Source of the DNA: an uncultured Burkholderiales bacterium
Lineage (GTDB): Bacteria; Pseudomonadota; Gammaproteobacteria; Burkholderiales; Burkholderiaceae_C
Direction of reading: 5' to 3'
NCBI GenBank assembly: GCA_903933115.1
Contig: CAIZIT010000086.1
Span: forward strand, 1 to 50,969
Length of the DNA: 50,969 nucleotides
Under the pieces are notes generated by a model. The model was not told the DNA's origin, made no database searches, and was given only the letters and a program-made list of their open reading frames with translations. The translations under genes were made by a program, and so were the position numbers. This document shows positions 26,547 through 38,444 of the stretch, piece after piece (the stretch's first letter is position 1; each line of letters opens with the position of its first letter).

Positions 26547-27655
26547 GAGCGATCCTCCGCAGACCTGTTGCGCTTTGCCGCCCAATTTGAATTTTGTAAC
26601 TGCGCCACTCCACACAAGTGTTCAACCGCTTGGGTGCTCTTGAGTGCATGCGCCTTGATGGCAACATCTCGCAAAGTCTCACGACTCAGCGCCTTCAGCC
26701 ATTGGGCCAACCACTCTGGTGTCAAGACGTTTTGTTGCTGTATCCAAGCGGCCGACTGTGAGGCTAAAAACTGCGCATTGGCGGTTTGATGATCATCGAC
26801 TGCAAAGGGAAAAGGCACAAAAAGACTGGCCACTCCAATGGCAGCAATCTCGGTGACCGTGCTGGCACCGGCTCTAGAGATCACCACATCAACGCCCGCC
26901 AGTGCACCCGCCATGTCCTCAATGAAGGGTCGAAGTTCGGCCTGTACACCTGCTGCTTGATAAGCTTGCTCGAGCGCTTTGATTTGTTTGTGTCCACTTT
27001 GATGAACCACCTCGGGCCTAGAGGCTTCAGGCATCAAGGCCAATGCCTTGGGCACCACATCGTTCAAGGCCTGTGCACCGAGAGAGCCCCCGACCACCAG
27101 CAACCGAAGCGGTCCGCGCCTGGCGTTGTAGCGATCAAGAGGAGCGGGCTTGTCCAAAAAGTCTTGCCTGAGCGGATTTCCAATCCACTGCCCGCCCTTG
27201 AGCGCTTGAGGAAAAGCCGTGAAACACAAATGGGTGAGTTGGGCCAACAACACATTGGCCATGCCAGCCTTTGCATTTTGTTCGTGCAGCACGAGTGGCA
27301 CTCCACAGATGAAACTTGCCAACCCACCGGGCAAGCTGATGTATCCGCCAAACCCCATCACCACTTGAGGACGCAAAGAGCGAATGACCTGGATGCTTTG
27401 CACCAAGGCTTTGATGAGCGAAAAAGGAGCAACCACCAGCCTGAGGACTCCTTTGCCCCTGACCCCCTTGAAATTCAAGGCATGGTATTCCAATCCAGCG
27501 CGAGGCACCAAGTCACTCTCCATGCTGGGTGGCTCTCCCCCCAGCCAATGAACACGCCAGCCCAGGCCTTGAAGACCTTGCGCCACAGCCAAGCCCGGAA
27601 AGATGTGTCCACCCGTTCCACCGGCCATGATCAATGCTTTGGGCTGCGAGCTCAT
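26543..27655 (-). CDS. murG: Lipid II synthase (MurG GlcNAc transferase)
   Basis: This 370-residue GT28 enzyme is peripheral to the inner membrane and transfers GlcNAc to lipid I, giving lipid II. The N-terminal G loop [14 protein letters not shown] is at 12-25, with VVGGSLGAQ and [11 protein letters not shown] in the C-terminal half for UDP-GlcNAc binding. The last 30 residues diverge from the typical end. It overlaps ftsW by 4 nt and murC by 4 nt. Confidence 0.97.
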   Translation of the reverse strand: MSSQPKALIMAGGTGGHIFPGLAVAQGLQGLGWRVHWLGGEPPSMESDLVPRAGLEYHALNFKGVRGKGVLRLVVAPFSLIKALVQSIQVIRSLRPQVVMGFGGYISLPGGLASFICGVPLVLHEQNAKAGMANVLLAQLTHLCFTAFPQALKGGQWIGNPLRQDFLDKPAPLDRYNARRGPLRLLVVGGSLGAQALNDVVPKALALMPEASRPEVVHQSGHKQIKALEQAYQAAGVQAELRPFIEDMAGALAGVDVVISRAGASTVTEIAAIGVASLFVPFPFAVDDHQTANAQFLASQSAAWIQQQNVLTPEWLAQWLKALSRETLRDVAIKAHALKSTQAVEHLCGVAQLQNSNWAAKRNRSAEDRS

Positions 27656-28938
27656 AGCCGGCCTCCATGCATCATGATTCGGTTTTCATAATCGACTCGA
27701 AGCACCATGGCGATCGCCACCAAATTGACCAAGATGGCCGATCCCCCAAAACTCATGAGCGGGAGCGTTAAACCCTTTGTAGGCAATGCCCCTAAATTCA
27801 CGCCCATGTTGATGAACGATTGAAAACCCACCCAAACGCCAACACCTTGGGCAAAGAGGCCTGCAAAAATTTGATCCATCGCAATTGCTTGTCGTCCGAT
27901 GTACATGATCCTTCGGGTCAACCACATGAATAAACCAATCACACAGACCACGCCGATGAAACCAAACTCCTCCCCAATGACGGCCAGCAAGAAGTCGGTA
28001 TGCGCTTCTGGTAACCAGTGGAGCTTCTCTACACTTCCGCCCAAACCCACGCCAAAGATCTCTCCCCTGCCAATGGCGATCAACGAGTGGGAGAGCTGAT
28101 AGCCTTTGCCCATCGAATACTTGTCGCTCCAGGGATCCAAATAAGCAAAAATCCGCTCTCTTCGCCAATCGGAGAAGAAAATGATCAAACCAAAAGCAAA
28201 GACCAAAATCAATGCGATCAAAAAGAACATCCTTGCATTCACGCCACCCAAGAACAAAATGCCCATGGCAATGACCGCAATCACCATGAAGGCGCCCATA
28301 TCGGGCTCAGCCAGGAGCAACGACCCCACCAACCCGACCGCAATCGCCATTGGCGCTACTGAGGTGAAAAACTTTTCCTTCACCTCCATCTTTCTCACCA
28401 TGTAATTGGCTGCATAAAGCAACACCCCAAATTTGGCCATCTCGGAGGGCTGAAAATTCATCACACCCAGGGAAATCCAGCGTCTCGCGCCGTTCACACC
28501 TTTGCCAATGAAGGGGATCAATACCGCGATCAAGAGAATGAGCGAGACGACAAATACCCAAGGCGCGACACGCTCCCAAGTCTCCAAAGGCACTTGAAAC
28601 GCCATGCCCGCAATGACCAAACCCACCACCAAAGAAATCACATGCCGCACCAAAAAATGCGTTTGTGAGTAATGCACAAACTTGGGGTTGTCTGGCATGG
28701 CGATCGATGCGGAATACACCATCACCAGTCCCCAAAGCATCAAAGCCAAGGTCACAAAGACCAAAGGTTGATCAAACGCACTGAAGCGAACAGGCACTGA
28801 AGAGCTCGCTGTGAATTGAGCACCATGCACTCGAACAGGCAAGGCATCCCCTCTTGCCCAGTCATCCTTGGATGAACCTGCGGCCTTTGGAGACATGAGC
28901 CTGGTGCCCAGTCCAGACAAAAGAGAGGCGACGCTCAA
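27652..28938 (-). CDS. ftsW: Septal SEDS glycosyltransferase FtsW
   Basis: This is a 428-residue polytopic membrane protein. FtsW polymerises septal peptidoglycan together with FtsI, which is encoded in the same cluster. A cytoplasmic N-terminus of about 55 residues precedes the first membrane helix. SEDS motifs include [45 protein letters not shown] and the C-terminal [14 protein letters not shown]. It is the paralogue of RodA at 12991-14142. It overlaps murD and murG by 4 nt each. Confidence 0.96.
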   Translation of the reverse strand: MSVASLLSGLGTRLMSPKAAGSSKDDWARGDALPVRVHGAQFTASSSVPVRFSAFDQPLVFVTLALMLWGLVMVYSASIAMPDNPKFVHYSQTHFLVRHVISLVVGLVIAGMAFQVPLETWERVAPWVFVVSLILLIAVLIPFIGKGVNGARRWISLGVMNFQPSEMAKFGVLLYAANYMVRKMEVKEKFFTSVAPMAIAVGLVGSLLLAEPDMGAFMVIAVIAMGILFLGGVNARMFFLIALILVFAFGLIIFFSDWRRERIFAYLDPWSDKYSMGKGYQLSHSLIAIGRGEIFGVGLGGSVEKLHWLPEAHTDFLLAVIGEEFGFIGVVCVIGLFMWLTRRIMYIGRQAIAMDQIFAGLFAQGVGVWVGFQSFINMGVNLGALPTKGLTLPLMSFGGSAILVNLVAIAMVLRVDYENRIMMHGGRL

Positions 28939-31046
28939 GGTCTCACCTCCAAGTCTGTAAAGCCTTTGACCCCACCCAGCTGATCCAAAGGCCCCGCCTC
29001 TAGGGTGCCCATCTCAGACAACTCTGCCACCGCCTCCACAAAAACCTGTGCGCGGTGGGCATAATTTTTGAACATGTCCAAACTCGAACACGCGGGTGAC
29101 AAGAGCACCGCATCTGCATTCTTGGCCACCTGGCTGGCCTTGAGAACCGCCTCACGAAGGGACTGGACCTGGAACAGGGAGACTTTGGCTGCAGAGATGA
29201 CCTCTTCAATGCTTTGAGCATCCTTGCCCAACACCATCACGGCTCTTACAAACCGACGAATGGGCTCAATGAGCGGTGTGAAGTCTTGTCCCTTTGCGTC
29301 TCCGCCAAGAATCAGCACCAATTTTCGGTCATGACCCAATCCTTCAAGTGCTGCCACCGTCGCGCCCACATTGGTGCCTTTGCTGTCATCGATGTACTCC
29401 ACACCGTCAATGATTTGCACCGGTTGAATTCGATGGGGCTCGCCTGTGTACTCCCTCAAAGCGTAGAGCATTGGGGCCAATTTGGCCTGCGTGGTGCTGG
29501 CCAGTGCAAGTGCTGCCAGTGCATTGCTGGCATTGTGTCGGCCAAAAATCCGAAGTGCGTCCACAGGCATCAGCCTTTGAATTTCCAACTCTGGTGCCTC
29601 TTGGTTTTTCTTGATCCTCAAACCCGAGTCAGAGAGCGCACGAACCAACCACGCCATGCCATTGACTTGCTCAACGCCAAAGTCACCTGGGCGTTGGGGC
29701 ATGCTAAAGCCAAACTCCACCCATTGGGGTCCAAGAGGCGCTTTTGTTTTTGACTTCGAACCCCAAGCGGTCTTGACTCGCTCTTTGGGCTTGGGCACAA
29801 AATTCATGACACCTGGATCGTCTCTGTTCAAGATGCGCGTGGTCTTTTCTCCAAAGATAGCGCCTTTGGCCTGCGCGTAATCTTGCATGTCCACATGCCA
29901 ATCCAAGTGGTCTTGTGTGATGTTCAAAATACTTGCTGCAGTGGGCTCGAACTCGCTCACTCCACTCAGCTGAAAACTCGACAACTCCAGGACCCAGGCT
30001 TGGGGCATTTGCTCGAGCCAGGGAAAGAGCGCCAGGAGGTGCTCTGCTCTGCGTTGCTCGAAGCTCACGATGGGCTTTGGTGTTTCAGCGGTGTCTGTAC
30101 TCTCGTCTAGGGAGACCTCGACCTCGACCTCGGCCATAGACTCGGTCTCATTCTCTTTCTCGCTCATGGTCTGCGCACTGGCTGCAGCCAAACTCAAGTG
30201 CACTTCACCCTGCTTGCCAGCAGCTTGGCTCAACTGTTCGCCCAAAGCTTCCGCCGACTCTTCAGCGGACTCCACAGCTACCTCCTCAGCTGCCTCTTCA
30301 GCTGCCGTTTTAACGACCCCTTCAATAGACTCCACAGTGGATTCTTTTTCAGATGCTTGCGTCAACTCTTCGTCTGCCATGGGGACCAGCTCATCTTCCA
30401 GCGCCAACAACTCAACTCCCCTTGCTGAGGACTGCGGCTGTGCAAGAGGTTTTTGATGTTCTTCAAGTCTTTGTTGTTCGCTCAACTCTTGCTCGAGCTT
30501 GGTCAAATCAAAAGCCCTCAGCTCCTCCACCCATGTGGAACTCAAATGCGTTCTGAGCGTATCGAGCAGAGCTGGACCAATGTTGCCCGCCACGGCCACA
30601 CGCATTTGTGCGCGCTTTAACAAGGCCGCGGTCAACGAGGTGACCGTTGTCTTTCCATTCGTTCCAGTAACAGCCAGGACATTGGGATCGTAGAGGCATC
30701 TCTCTTTGAGCTCATTCATGGCCAAAGCAAATAAACTCAACTCCGTGCCAACGGCAAGACCCAAAGATGCAGCCTGTTGCCACAAATCTTGAACCACTTT
30801 GGGTTCGAGTCCAGGACTTTTAAAGACCGCCTTCACTGGCACCGCATTCAAAACACCCGCTTCAAATGCACCCTGAATGAATTGAACTTGCGGCAACTCA
30901 TCGCGTAAAGTTTTCAAGTGCGGCGGCTCCTCTCGGTTGTCCACCACCCACACATTGGCTCCACAAAACACACACCAACGGACCATGGACAGGCCTGACT
31001 CGCCCAGTCCAAGTATCAAGATGTTTTGATTCTTTAAGTTCAACAT
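28935..31046 (-). CDS. murD: UDP-N-acetylmuramoyl-L-alanine--D-glutamate ligase with a large acidic insert
   Basis: This is a 703-residue MurD; typical members have about 440-500. The N-terminal domain ([14 protein letters not shown]) and the ATP loop GTNGKTT (128-134) are normal, and [10 protein letters not shown] ends at about 165. In known MurD the segment LELSSFQL follows within about 20 residues. Here it comes only at 353-360, after roughly 165 extra residues rich in Glu, Ala and Ser (for example [20 protein letters not shown] near 248-267). The downstream catalytic and C-terminal domains ([36 protein letters not shown]) are intact, so the enzyme should be functional. It starts 4 nt after mraY and overlaps ftsW by 4 nt. 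Confidence 0.95.
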   Translation of the reverse strand: MLNLKNQNILILGLGESGLSMVRWCVFCGANVWVVDNREEPPHLKTLRDELPQVQFIQGAFEAGVLNAVPVKAVFKSPGLEPKVVQDLWQQAASLGLAVGTELSLFALAMNELKERCLYDPNVLAVTGTNGKTTVTSLTAALLKRAQMRVAVAGNIGPALLDTLRTHLSSTWVEELRAFDLTKLEQELSEQQRLEEHQKPLAQPQSSARGVELLALEDELVPMADEELTQASEKESTVESIEGVVKTAAEEAAEEVAVESAEESAEALGEQLSQAAGKQGEVHLSLAAASAQTMSEKENETESMAEVEVEVSLDESTDTAETPKPIVSFEQRRAEHLLALFPWLEQMPQAWVLELSSFQLSGVSEFEPTAASILNITQDHLDWHVDMQDYAQAKGAIFGEKTTRILNRDDPGVMNFVPKPKERVKTAWGSKSKTKAPLGPQWVEFGFSMPQRPGDFGVEQVNGMAWLVRALSDSGLRIKKNQEAPELEIQRLMPVDALRIFGRHNASNALAALALASTTQAKLAPMLYALREYTGEPHRIQPVQIIDGVEYIDDSKGTNVGATVAALEGLGHDRKLVLILGGDAKGQDFTPLIEPIRRFVRAVMVLGKDAQSIEEVISAAKVSLFQVQSLREAVLKASQVAKNADAVLLSPACSSLDMFKNYAHRAQVFVEAVAELSEMGTLEAGPLDQLGGVKGFTDLEVRP

Positions 31047-31050
31047 GTCA

Positions 31051-32229
31051 TCAACGCAACTTCAATGTTGACAAACCCACCAAACACAAGAGCATGGTGA
31101 TGATCCAAAAACGAACCACGACCTGCGTCTCATGCCATCCGCTTTTCTCAAAATGATGATGTAGAGGTGCCATTTTGAAAATGCGCCTGCCTTGCCCGTA
31201 TTTTCTTTTTGTGTATTTGAAATAAGTCACTTGCATCATCACCGAGAGGGCCTCAACGACAAAGATGCCACCCATGATGGACAACACAATTTCTTGCCTG
31301 ACAATCACTGCAATGGTGCCAAGTGCAGCACCCAGCGCCAAGGCACCAACGTCCCCCATGAAGACTTGGGCAGGATGGGTGTTGAACCACAAAAAGGCCA
31401 AACCCGCACCCGCCATGGCCGCACAAAAAATCATCAATTCACCAGAACCTGGGATGTAGGGAAAAATCAAATACTTCGAGTAAACAGAGCTGCCTGTCAC
31501 GTAAGCAAAGACCCCTAACGCTGAGCCCACCATCACCACAGGCATGATGGCCAGGCCGTCCAAGCCATCTGTCAAGTTCACCGCGTTGCTAGAACCCACG
31601 ATCACCAAATACGTCATCACCACAAAGCCAAAAACGCCCAAGGGGTAACTCACCTCTTTCATGAAAGGCAACATCAACCCCGCTTTGGGTGGCAGACTCA
31701 TATCAAAACCCGAACCCACCCAACTCCAAAAGAGTTGCATCACTCGCAAGTTGCTGCTCTCAGAAATGCTGAACACCAAGTACAAGGCCGCGATCAATCC
31801 AATCAACGATTGCCAAAGATACTTCTCTTTTGAAGGCATGCCCTCGGGATCTTTTCGAACCACTTTTCGCCAGTCATCGGCCCACCCAATGGCGCCAAAG
31901 CCAAAAGTCACGATCATCACAATCCATACAAAACGGTTGGACCAATCCGACCACAACAGGGTCGCCACGGCTATGGAGATCAAAATCAAAACGCCACCCA
32001 TGGTGGGCGTACCACTCTTGCTCAAATGTGTTTGCATGGCATAGTCACGAATGGGTTGACCGATTTTGAGGGACACCAGCCTTTTGATCACCCAAGGACC
32101 AGCCAATAAACCGATCAGCAATGCGGTCAACGCAGCCATCACCGCTCTGAAGGTGATGTACTGAAATACCCGAAAGAATCCAAAATCAGGCGACAAGCTT
32201 TGCAACCATTGAGCCAATATCAGGAGCAT
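31051..32229 (-). CDS. mraY: Phospho-N-acetylmuramoyl-pentapeptide transferase
   Basis: This is a 392-residue integral membrane enzyme with about ten helices. It transfers phospho-MurNAc-pentapeptide to undecaprenyl phosphate, giving lipid I. Catalytic motifs are GWADDWRK (Asp pair), [10 protein letters not shown], and the histidine loop [23 protein letters not shown] near the N-terminal third is also typical. It overlaps the end of murF by 10 nt. Confidence 0.97.
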   Translation of the reverse strand: MLLILAQWLQSLSPDFGFFRVFQYITFRAVMAALTALLIGLLAGPWVIKRLVSLKIGQPIRDYAMQTHLSKSGTPTMGGVLILISIAVATLLWSDWSNRFVWIVMIVTFGFGAIGWADDWRKVVRKDPEGMPSKEKYLWQSLIGLIAALYLVFSISESSNLRVMQLFWSWVGSGFDMSLPPKAGLMLPFMKEVSYPLGVFGFVVMTYLVIVGSSNAVNLTDGLDGLAIMPVVMVGSALGVFAYVTGSSVYSKYLIFPYIPGSGELMIFCAAMAGAGLAFLWFNTHPAQVFMGDVGALALGAALGTIAVIVRQEIVLSIMGGIFVVEALSVMMQVTYFKYTKRKYGQGRRIFKMAPLHHHFEKSGWHETQVVVRFWIITMLLCLVGLSTLKLR

Positions 32230-33728
32230 GAAATTTCCTCTTTATCTTTGTTCTCAGACATCACCGCTTGCACCACACGCTCCATTTTCATGAACCTTGA
32301 ACCTTTGACCAACACACTTTGAACATCAAAGAGTCGAGCCTTCAACGCTTCGATCAATTGCTCAACACTCTCAAAGTGCATCGCACTTTGTAGACCCCTT
32401 TGATGCACTTGAAACTCACGCACGGCGTGCTGGGTCAAATCACCTAAACCCAAGACACACTCAATGCCAGCCAGGCTGGCATACTTGCCCACCTCTTGAT
32501 GAAACGCGACCCCTTGCTCGCCCACTTCACCCATATCCCCCAAAACCAACACCTTTGGCCCATTCAAGCGGGCCAACAAATCGATGGCTGCAATGACCGA
32601 GTCTGGGTTGGCGTTGTAGGAGTCGTCGACCAAACCCATCTCGTGCTCAATCTCTTTGGCCAACTCCGCATCAAAGCGCTGGAGTCGGATGGTTTTGAAG
32701 TGACTGCGTCCCTTGACCGCTTCAAAAGCCTGAAGTCCCTCTTTTATCTTTTCCAGTGGAACACCCAGGCTATGCGCACAAGCGATGCTTGCCAGCGCAT
32801 TGTGCACATTGTGTAGCCCAGGCAATTTCACGGTGAATTGCACCTGATGCCCACCGACCCCCACCTGCATTTGCCACGCACCATTGAGCCATTGACTGCT
32901 CTGTAACACCACCTCAGCACCAGGATGGCTGCCAAACCGGCATACTCGGCGACCTTGACTCATGTCTTGCCACAAAGAGCTGTGCTCGTCATCAAACGGA
33001 AATACCGCCACGCCGTCAGGACCCAGGGCTTTGAAGACTTGTGCGTTTTCCTCGGCGACAGCCCTGACACTGCCCATGAACTCTTGATGCTCACGCTGGG
33101 CATTGTTCACCAATGCCACTTGAGGCTGCACCCACCTACCCAGTGTTTCTATTTCACCAGGGTGGTTCATCCCCAACTCAAGCACTGCACAGCGGTGTGA
33201 GGCCCTCAAACGAAAAAGCGTCATGGGCACACCCACCGCGTTGTTGAAGTTGCCTTGTGTGGCCAAACTTTGCGCACCTTGCCAAGCGAACAATATACGA
33301 GCCAACATTTGAGTGACCGTGGTTTTACCGTTGCTGCCCGTGACTGCAATAATGCCCACATCCCATTGATGGCGCCAAGCGGCCGCCAAGATGCCCAAAG
33401 CTTCACCCGTGTCCTTGACCTCTACGCCCCGCCAAGACAAGGCGTCTAATCCGCGCTCACAGATCGCCGCCTGAGCGCCTTTTGATTGGGCTTCTTTCAA
33501 GAACAAGTTGGCATCAAATTTCTCCCCCTTCAAGGCAACAAACAAGTCGCCCGCGCGCAGTGTTCTGGTGTCGGTGTGCACACGATCAAAGCTCAATGCC
33601 GACTCGTCCCAACCGACCACTCGCGCATTCAGTTGAGGCTTGGCTTTTAACCACTCGCCAACACTTGTCATGGTCAAGTTCATGGGCGTTTCATCATGAA
33701 GAGCTGTGGACTGGAGATCAATGTGCAT
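32220..33728 (-). CDS. murF: UDP-MurNAc-tripeptide--D-alanyl-D-alanine ligase
   Basis: This ligase of about 502 residues adds D-Ala-D-Ala to the UDP-MurNAc tripeptide. Motifs are [16 protein letters not shown], the ATP loop [21 protein letters not shown], and [10 protein letters not shown]. The start is ambiguous. The ATG at 33728 is chosen because GGAGAAG sits 6 nt upstream, giving an 11-nt overlap with murE. The ATG at 33740 or a downstream ATG at 33683 ([12 protein letters not shown]) are alternatives, and the latter agrees best with where homologues begin. Confidence 0.93.
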   Translation of the reverse strand: MHIDLQSTALHDETPMNLTMTSVGEWLKAKPQLNARVVGWDESALSFDRVHTDTRTLRAGDLFVALKGEKFDANLFLKEAQSKGAQAAICERGLDALSWRGVEVKDTGEALGILAAAWRHQWDVGIIAVTGSNGKTTVTQMLARILFAWQGAQSLATQGNFNNAVGVPMTLFRLRASHRCAVLELGMNHPGEIETLGRWVQPQVALVNNAQREHQEFMGSVRAVAEENAQVFKALGPDGVAVFPFDDEHSSLWQDMSQGRRVCRFGSHPGAEVVLQSSQWLNGAWQMQVGVGGHQVQFTVKLPGLHNVHNALASIACAHSLGVPLEKIKEGLQAFEAVKGRSHFKTIRLQRFDAELAKEIEHEMGLVDDSYNANPDSVIAAIDLLARLNGPKVLVLGDMGEVGEQGVAFHQEVGKYASLAGIECVLGLGDLTQHAVREFQVHQRGLQSAMHFESVEQLIEALKARLFDVQSVLVKGSRFMKMERVVQAVMSENKDKEEISCS

Positions 33729-35382
33729 GCGCTTCTCCATGGGACACACTGCCAGCGCGTGCCTTCAAACATGCCCATGCCACACCCACATCAGAAAACA
33801 CCCGTCTCTCGCCCTGGATGTCTTGGTAATTTTCATGCCCCTTGCCTGCAATCAAAATCACATCGTTGATTCTTGCGCTTTTGATGGCCTGCTCAATCGC
33901 AAGACCTCTATCCATCTGTGTTGAAACGACATCTGGCCTCATCAAGCCACTCTTGATGTGCTCAATGATTTGAAGCGGGTCTTCCATCCGCGGATTGTCT
34001 GAGGTGAGCACGACTCGGTCTGCGAGCCTCTCGGCAGCAGCCCCCATCAAAGCGCGCTTGCTGGGGTCTCGATCGCCACCACAGCCCATGATGCACCACA
34101 ATTGTCCTCCGAGAGATTGAGAGGCGGCTTGAAGTGAACCGAGTGCTTTCTCCAACGCATCTGGCGTGTGCGCATAATCAACCACGACCAATGGCGTTTC
34201 AGGCAGTCTTAGCGTTTGCATGCGACCTGGAGCAGCTGTGAGATTTGAGCACGCTCTGAGAGCCTGATCCATGGTGTAGCCCAGCGCAAGCAAACTGCAC
34301 ACCACCGCCATAAGATTGCTCACATTGAAGTCACCCAATACCCGCAATACAAAGGGATACGATTGACCTTGATGAATCAACTCAAAAGACAAGGCTGTTT
34401 TTGTAAGGACCACGCCAGCGCTTGGATCCTCGAGTTCAACGACTTGGATGCGCCGCGCACTGAGCTCAGCAGGAAGGGCACACTGCGCCGATTTGCTGTA
34501 CCCCATCACCACGCGTCCCTTGGACTTCAACTCGCTGTAAAGGGGCGGGCCTTGAGGGTCATCAAGATTGATGATGCAAGTCTTGGGGTTCAATCGATTG
34601 AAGAGCCCCATCTTGGCTGCCCAATAGTTCTCCATCGTGGTGTGGTAGTCCAAATGGTCTTGCGTGAAGTTGGTGAAGATGGCGACTTCAACTTGAGTGC
34701 CATCGATTCGCGACTCTTGAAGACCAATGGAGGAAGCCTCCATGCACAAGTGGCTCACGCCTGCATCCAGCCATTGACGCATGCTTTTTTGAAGTTCAAG
34801 CGCTTCCATTGTGGTGAGTGCAGCTGTCTGAGTCCCCAAGCCCTCAATCGATTGGGACTCTGCACTGAAAATGCCCTGACCTAAGGTGCCAGCCATGGCG
34901 CAACTGCAACCCAATTCGCTCAAAGCCTGGGTGAGCCACCATGCACATGTGGTTTTGCCATTTGTACCCGTCACGGCCGATACTTTGAGGGTCTGACTGG
35001 GGTTCTCATAATATGCGCTGGCAATGAGACCTCGATGACGCTTCAATTGCGGATAGAAGGCCACTCGTGGATCGTCCACCCACGAACTTTGATCAAAGGC
35101 CGCTGTCTTCGGTACTGAGTCCACTGATTCTTCATCCACCAGGCACGCCAAGATGCCTTTGGACAAAAGAGCATCGATGTCACGCCTGGGGTCATAAGAG
35201 GCGCCAGGCCAAGCCAAGAAAATATCGCCCTCTTGAACCCATCGACTGTCACTTTGCAAGGCCCTTTTCTTGCGCACGAATCCCGCACTGGAGGTGCTGG
35301 GGGCCGCTCTTGTCCCATCGCTGTCCATAGACCGCTCTTTGAGCCACTGACAAGCTTCGATGGGCGAGTAAAGTCTTTTCAT
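33718..35382 (-). CDS. murE: UDP-MurNAc-L-Ala-D-Glu--meso-diaminopimelate ligase
   Basis: This 554-residue ligase has its ATP loop GTNGKTT at 139-145. The motif DNPR at 462-465 specifies meso-diaminopimelate rather than lysine, matching the DapF encoded at 45541. TNFTQDHLDYH and DYAHTPDALEKAL are further family motifs. An N-terminal stretch of about 20 residues (MDSDGTRAAPSTSSAG region) looks inserted relative to short MurE proteins. The ATG overlaps the ftsI stop by one base (TGATG). Confidence 0.97.
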   Translation of the reverse strand: MKRLYSPIEACQWLKERSMDSDGTRAAPSTSSAGFVRKKRALQSDSRWVQEGDIFLAWPGASYDPRRDIDALLSKGILACLVDEESVDSVPKTAAFDQSSWVDDPRVAFYPQLKRHRGLIASAYYENPSQTLKVSAVTGTNGKTTCAWWLTQALSELGCSCAMAGTLGQGIFSAESQSIEGLGTQTAALTTMEALELQKSMRQWLDAGVSHLCMEASSIGLQESRIDGTQVEVAIFTNFTQDHLDYHTTMENYWAAKMGLFNRLNPKTCIINLDDPQGPPLYSELKSKGRVVMGYSKSAQCALPAELSARRIQVVELEDPSAGVVLTKTALSFELIHQGQSYPFVLRVLGDFNVSNLMAVVCSLLALGYTMDQALRACSNLTAAPGRMQTLRLPETPLVVVDYAHTPDALEKALGSLQAASQSLGGQLWCIMGCGGDRDPSKRALMGAAAERLADRVVLTSDNPRMEDPLQIIEHIKSGLMRPDVVSTQMDRGLAIEQAIKSARINDVILIAGKGHENYQDIQGERRVFSDVGVAWACLKARAGSVSHGEAHAH

Positions 35383-37118
35383 CAGAAAGACTCCGCTTCT
35401 GCTTTGGCCACAACTTGGGGCTTGACAGACATGTCTGGCTGAATCCCCATGACCCTTAAGGTTTGTTGCACCGTTTGACTGAACACAGGTGCAGCCACAT
35501 CACCACCGAAATACCTGCCATTGGTGGGTTCATCAATCATGACCGCCACCACAATTTTGGGGTTCTCAATGGGCGCAATGCCCACAAAGAAACCTCTGTA
35601 TTTATGTCCCGCGTAGCCAGCGCCCTCCACTTTGTGAGCCGTACCGGTTTTGCCACCCACAGAGTAACCCATGGTCTGCGCTTTGGGTGCGGTGCCACCA
35701 GGACCGGTGACCATGTGGAGCATGTTGCGAATCTCATCAGAGTACTGCGCTCCGATCACTTTGACACCCTCAACCTTTTCATCCCTTTTCAGCAAGGTCA
35801 CAGGGATGAGCTGCCCTTGCCGGGCAAAAATTGTATAAGCATGCGCCAATTGAAACAAACTCACGGACAAGCCGTATCCATAAGACATGGTGGCTTGCTC
35901 AATGGGGCGCCATGTCTTATATGCTCGTAATTTTCCGCTGACTGCACCAGGAAAAGGCACCTGCGGTTTTTGACCAAAACCGACTTGTGTGAAGATCTCC
36001 CAGACATCCTTAGGCTGCATTTGAAGTGAAATCTTGACCGTGCCAATATTGCTGGACTTTTGAATCACCTCATTGACACTGATCGCGCCATGAGCGGAGG
36101 AGTCGCTGATGGTGTGCCCAAAAAAGTTGTACTTGCCCCCTCCCGTTTGAATGATCGTCTCAGGGTGCACAATACCCCTCTCTAGCGCCAAACCCACGAC
36201 AAACGGTTTCATGGTCGAGCCGGGCTCAAAAGTATCTGTGAGCGCACGGTTTCTCAACTGTCCGCCATTCAAGTTGACCCGGTTATTGGGCACAAAACTG
36301 GGGTAGTTGCCCAGAGCCAGCACCTCTCCAGTGTTCACATCCAAGACCACCACACTGCCTGCACTGGCTTTGTTGTCGATGACCGCTTCTTTGAGTTTTT
36401 GATAGGCAAAGTATTGAATTTTGCTGTCAATGCTCAATTGAAGATCCCGGCCATCTACAGGAGCGCGAATCTCTCCCATGTCCTCGACCGCTTGACCCAA
36501 ACGGTTGTTGATCACACGCCTTGATCCGTTTCTACCAGCCAACTCTTTCTCAAAGGTCAGCTCCACACCTTCTTGACCTTCATTTTCAATGTTCGTGAAC
36601 CCCACCACGTGAGCCACCGCCTCACCCTCGGGATAAATGCGCTTGTACTCTTTGCGAACCCCGACACCCTTGATCTTCAAATCCCTGACTTGGCTCTCTA
36701 CGCTTTCGTCAACCATCCTCTTGAGCCAAACAAAACCTTTTTCCTCATTCTTGATTTTGTTTTGCAATTCAGCAAATGGCATGTCCACGGCTTTGGCCAA
36801 GGCTTTGAGTTTGGTGGGATCGCGATCAATCTCCTCTGGGCTGGCAAAGATGCTGGGCATGGAGACACTGGAGGCCAAGATGGCACCATTGCGATCCAGA
36901 ATTTTTCCCCTGTCAGCAGGAATGTCCACCGATCTGACGAAGCGAACAGTGCCTTGTCTTTTGAAAAAAGCATTGTCAATGACTTGCACATAGGCGGCTC
37001 GAACAACCAAACCCAAAAACCCTAAAGCAATCGCCGCCACAATGAACTGGCTTCGCCAAATCGGCGTCTTGCTGGCGAGCAAGGGACTGGATGTGTATTG
37101 AACGCTTCTGCGACTCAT
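35382..37118 (-). CDS. ftsI: Septal transpeptidase FtsI (penicillin-binding protein 3)
   Basis: This is a 578-residue class B PBP that crosslinks septal peptidoglycan with FtsW. A short cytoplasmic tail and one membrane helix at about 25-45 anchor it. The transpeptidase motifs are STMK (S301 nucleophile), SSN at 355-357 and KTG at 490-492. The N-terminal pedestal (RFVRSVDIPADRGKILDRNG) is typical. It overlaps ftsL by 4 nt. Confidence 0.97.
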   Translation of the reverse strand: MSRRSVQYTSSPLLASKTPIWRSQFIVAAIALGFLGLVVRAAYVQVIDNAFFKRQGTVRFVRSVDIPADRGKILDRNGAILASSVSMPSIFASPEEIDRDPTKLKALAKAVDMPFAELQNKIKNEEKGFVWLKRMVDESVESQVRDLKIKGVGVRKEYKRIYPEGEAVAHVVGFTNIENEGQEGVELTFEKELAGRNGSRRVINNRLGQAVEDMGEIRAPVDGRDLQLSIDSKIQYFAYQKLKEAVIDNKASAGSVVVLDVNTGEVLALGNYPSFVPNNRVNLNGGQLRNRALTDTFEPGSTMKPFVVGLALERGIVHPETIIQTGGGKYNFFGHTISDSSAHGAISVNEVIQKSSNIGTVKISLQMQPKDVWEIFTQVGFGQKPQVPFPGAVSGKLRAYKTWRPIEQATMSYGYGLSVSLFQLAHAYTIFARQGQLIPVTLLKRDEKVEGVKVIGAQYSDEIRNMLHMVTGPGGTAPKAQTMGYSVGGKTGTAHKVEGAGYAGHKYRGFFVGIAPIENPKIVVAVMIDEPTNGRYFGGDVAAPVFSQTVQQTLRVMGIQPDMSVKPQVVAKAEAESF

Positions 37119-37510
37119 GGCGTATTCACTCCAGAGCTGCTCGCTACGGCTGAGCTCAGTTGTGCATCGCTCTTGCCTTGCAACTTGTTACCTCCATGTG
37201 CATTCATGTCCAATTTGGCCTCTTGAACTTTAACGTCTTTGGGCTCCACGGGATTCAAAACATACTGTGTGATGGCGGGCGTCACACTCTTCATGTGCAA
37301 CTGCTCTTTGGCCACTTTCTCAACTCGTAAAGAGGTTCCCTGTGAGCGACGCTCTACTTCAAGGCGCTCCTTTTCCAATTCAATTTTTCTAGCCTCTGAG
37401 CGCGCTTGATCAAACTCGGTGTACAGACGTCTTGATTCGTATTGCGTCTTGACCAAGTAAAAGGCCGTGAACATCACCATGGATAAAAGCAAAACATTCA
37501 GCCGTGTCAT
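37115..37510 (-). CDS. ftsL: Cell division protein FtsL
   Basis: This 131-residue bitopic protein has a membrane helix at about 3-21 ([19 protein letters not shown]) followed by a coiled coil rich in Glu, Arg and Leu (about 25-60), the part that pairs with FtsB and FtsQ. A less conserved tail of about 45 residues (Asn/Gly/Ser-rich) extends past the usual end. Identification rests on size, topology and its place between rsmH and ftsI, each overlapped by 4 nt. Confidence 0.92.
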   Translation of the reverse strand: MTRLNVLLLSMVMFTAFYLVKTQYESRRLYTEFDQARSEARKIELEKERLEVERRSQGTSLRVEKVAKEQLHMKSVTPAITQYVLNPVEPKDVKVQEAKLDMNAHGGNKLQGKSDAQLSSAVASSSGVNTP

Positions 37511-38439
37511 GCACGCACCTCACTGCCAGCACTCAGGCGCTGAGCCACTCGCATGATGGCACTTCTGCTTCTGGGGTTTCTTTCGACCTCTTCCTCAGAC
37601 GGTTTGATGCGTGACAAACTCTTGAGGGCCATCTCTTGAGGACGCGCAAAAGGAGCGCGTCGATCAAACTGCTCCTTTGAGTGCTTAGCAATAAATTGCT
37701 TCACAATTCTGTCCTCCAATGAATGAAAACTGATGACCACCAACTTCCCCCCCGGTTGAAGCACTTCCAAAGTGGCTTCTAACGCTTGTTGCAACTCTTC
37801 AAGCTCACGATTGATGAAAATCCGAAAAGCCTGAAATGTGCGCGTTGCAGGGTCCTGGCCCGACTCGCGGGTTTTGACCGCGCCAGCCACGAGTTGGGCC
37901 AGTTCTGTGGTGGTTTGAGGAACGCCGCGTTCTTGTCGGCGAGCAACAATCGCCTTTGCAATCGATAAAGCAAACCGTTCTTCTCCATAGTCTTTGATCA
38001 CCTCTTTGATTTCTTGTTCATCTGCTCTCGCCAACCAGTCTCTCACCGACTCGCCCTTGCTCGGATCCATGCGCATGTCCAAAGGACCCGATGCACGGAA
38101 GGAAAAACCTCTTGCAGGGTTGTCGATTTGTGGAGAGCTGATCCCCAGATCCATCAACACCCCGAGCGCGCTTTGTGGAGCAAGATCGCTGATGTGCGTG
38201 AAGCCCTGGTGCCGAATGCTGAATCGGGGATCTTGGATTTTCTGGGCTTCGATGACCGCCTCTGGATCTTTGTCGAAAGCGATCAACTGCGCCTTTGGAT
38301 GAAGGCGACTCAAAATCAACTTGGAGTGCCCCCCCCGGCCAAAGGTGGCGTCCACATAGCAACCCGGCTCCTCTTGAAGCAAAGCATCCACAGCCTCCTC
38401 CAATAAAACCGTTGTGTGGGTCCATGCGGTGTCTTGCAT
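37507..38439 (-). CDS. rsmH: 16S rRNA m4C1402 methyltransferase
   Basis: This is a 310-residue SAM-dependent enzyme (formerly MraW) that methylates C1402 in the ribosomal decoding centre. [13 protein letters not shown] and the SAM loop [11 protein letters not shown] are at the N-terminus; [11 protein letters not shown] and [12 protein letters not shown] are characteristic, as is [14 protein letters not shown] near the end. It starts 5 nt after mraZ. Confidence 0.96.
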   Translation of the reverse strand: MQDTAWTHTTVLLEEAVDALLQEEPGCYVDATFGRGGHSKLILSRLHPKAQLIAFDKDPEAVIEAQKIQDPRFSIRHQGFTHISDLAPQSALGVLMDLGISSPQIDNPARGFSFRASGPLDMRMDPSKGESVRDWLARADEQEIKEVIKDYGEERFALSIAKAIVARRQERGVPQTTTELAQLVAGAVKTRESGQDPATRTFQAFRIFINRELEELQQALEATLEVLQPGGKLVVISFHSLEDRIVKQFIAKHSKEQFDRRAPFARPQEMALKSLSRIKPSEEEVERNPRSRSAIMRVAQRLSAGSEVRA

Positions 38440-38444
38440 GGTCT

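Noticed and set aside
26786-27691. 301-codon plus-strand frame
   Set aside because: It is the antisense shadow of murG.
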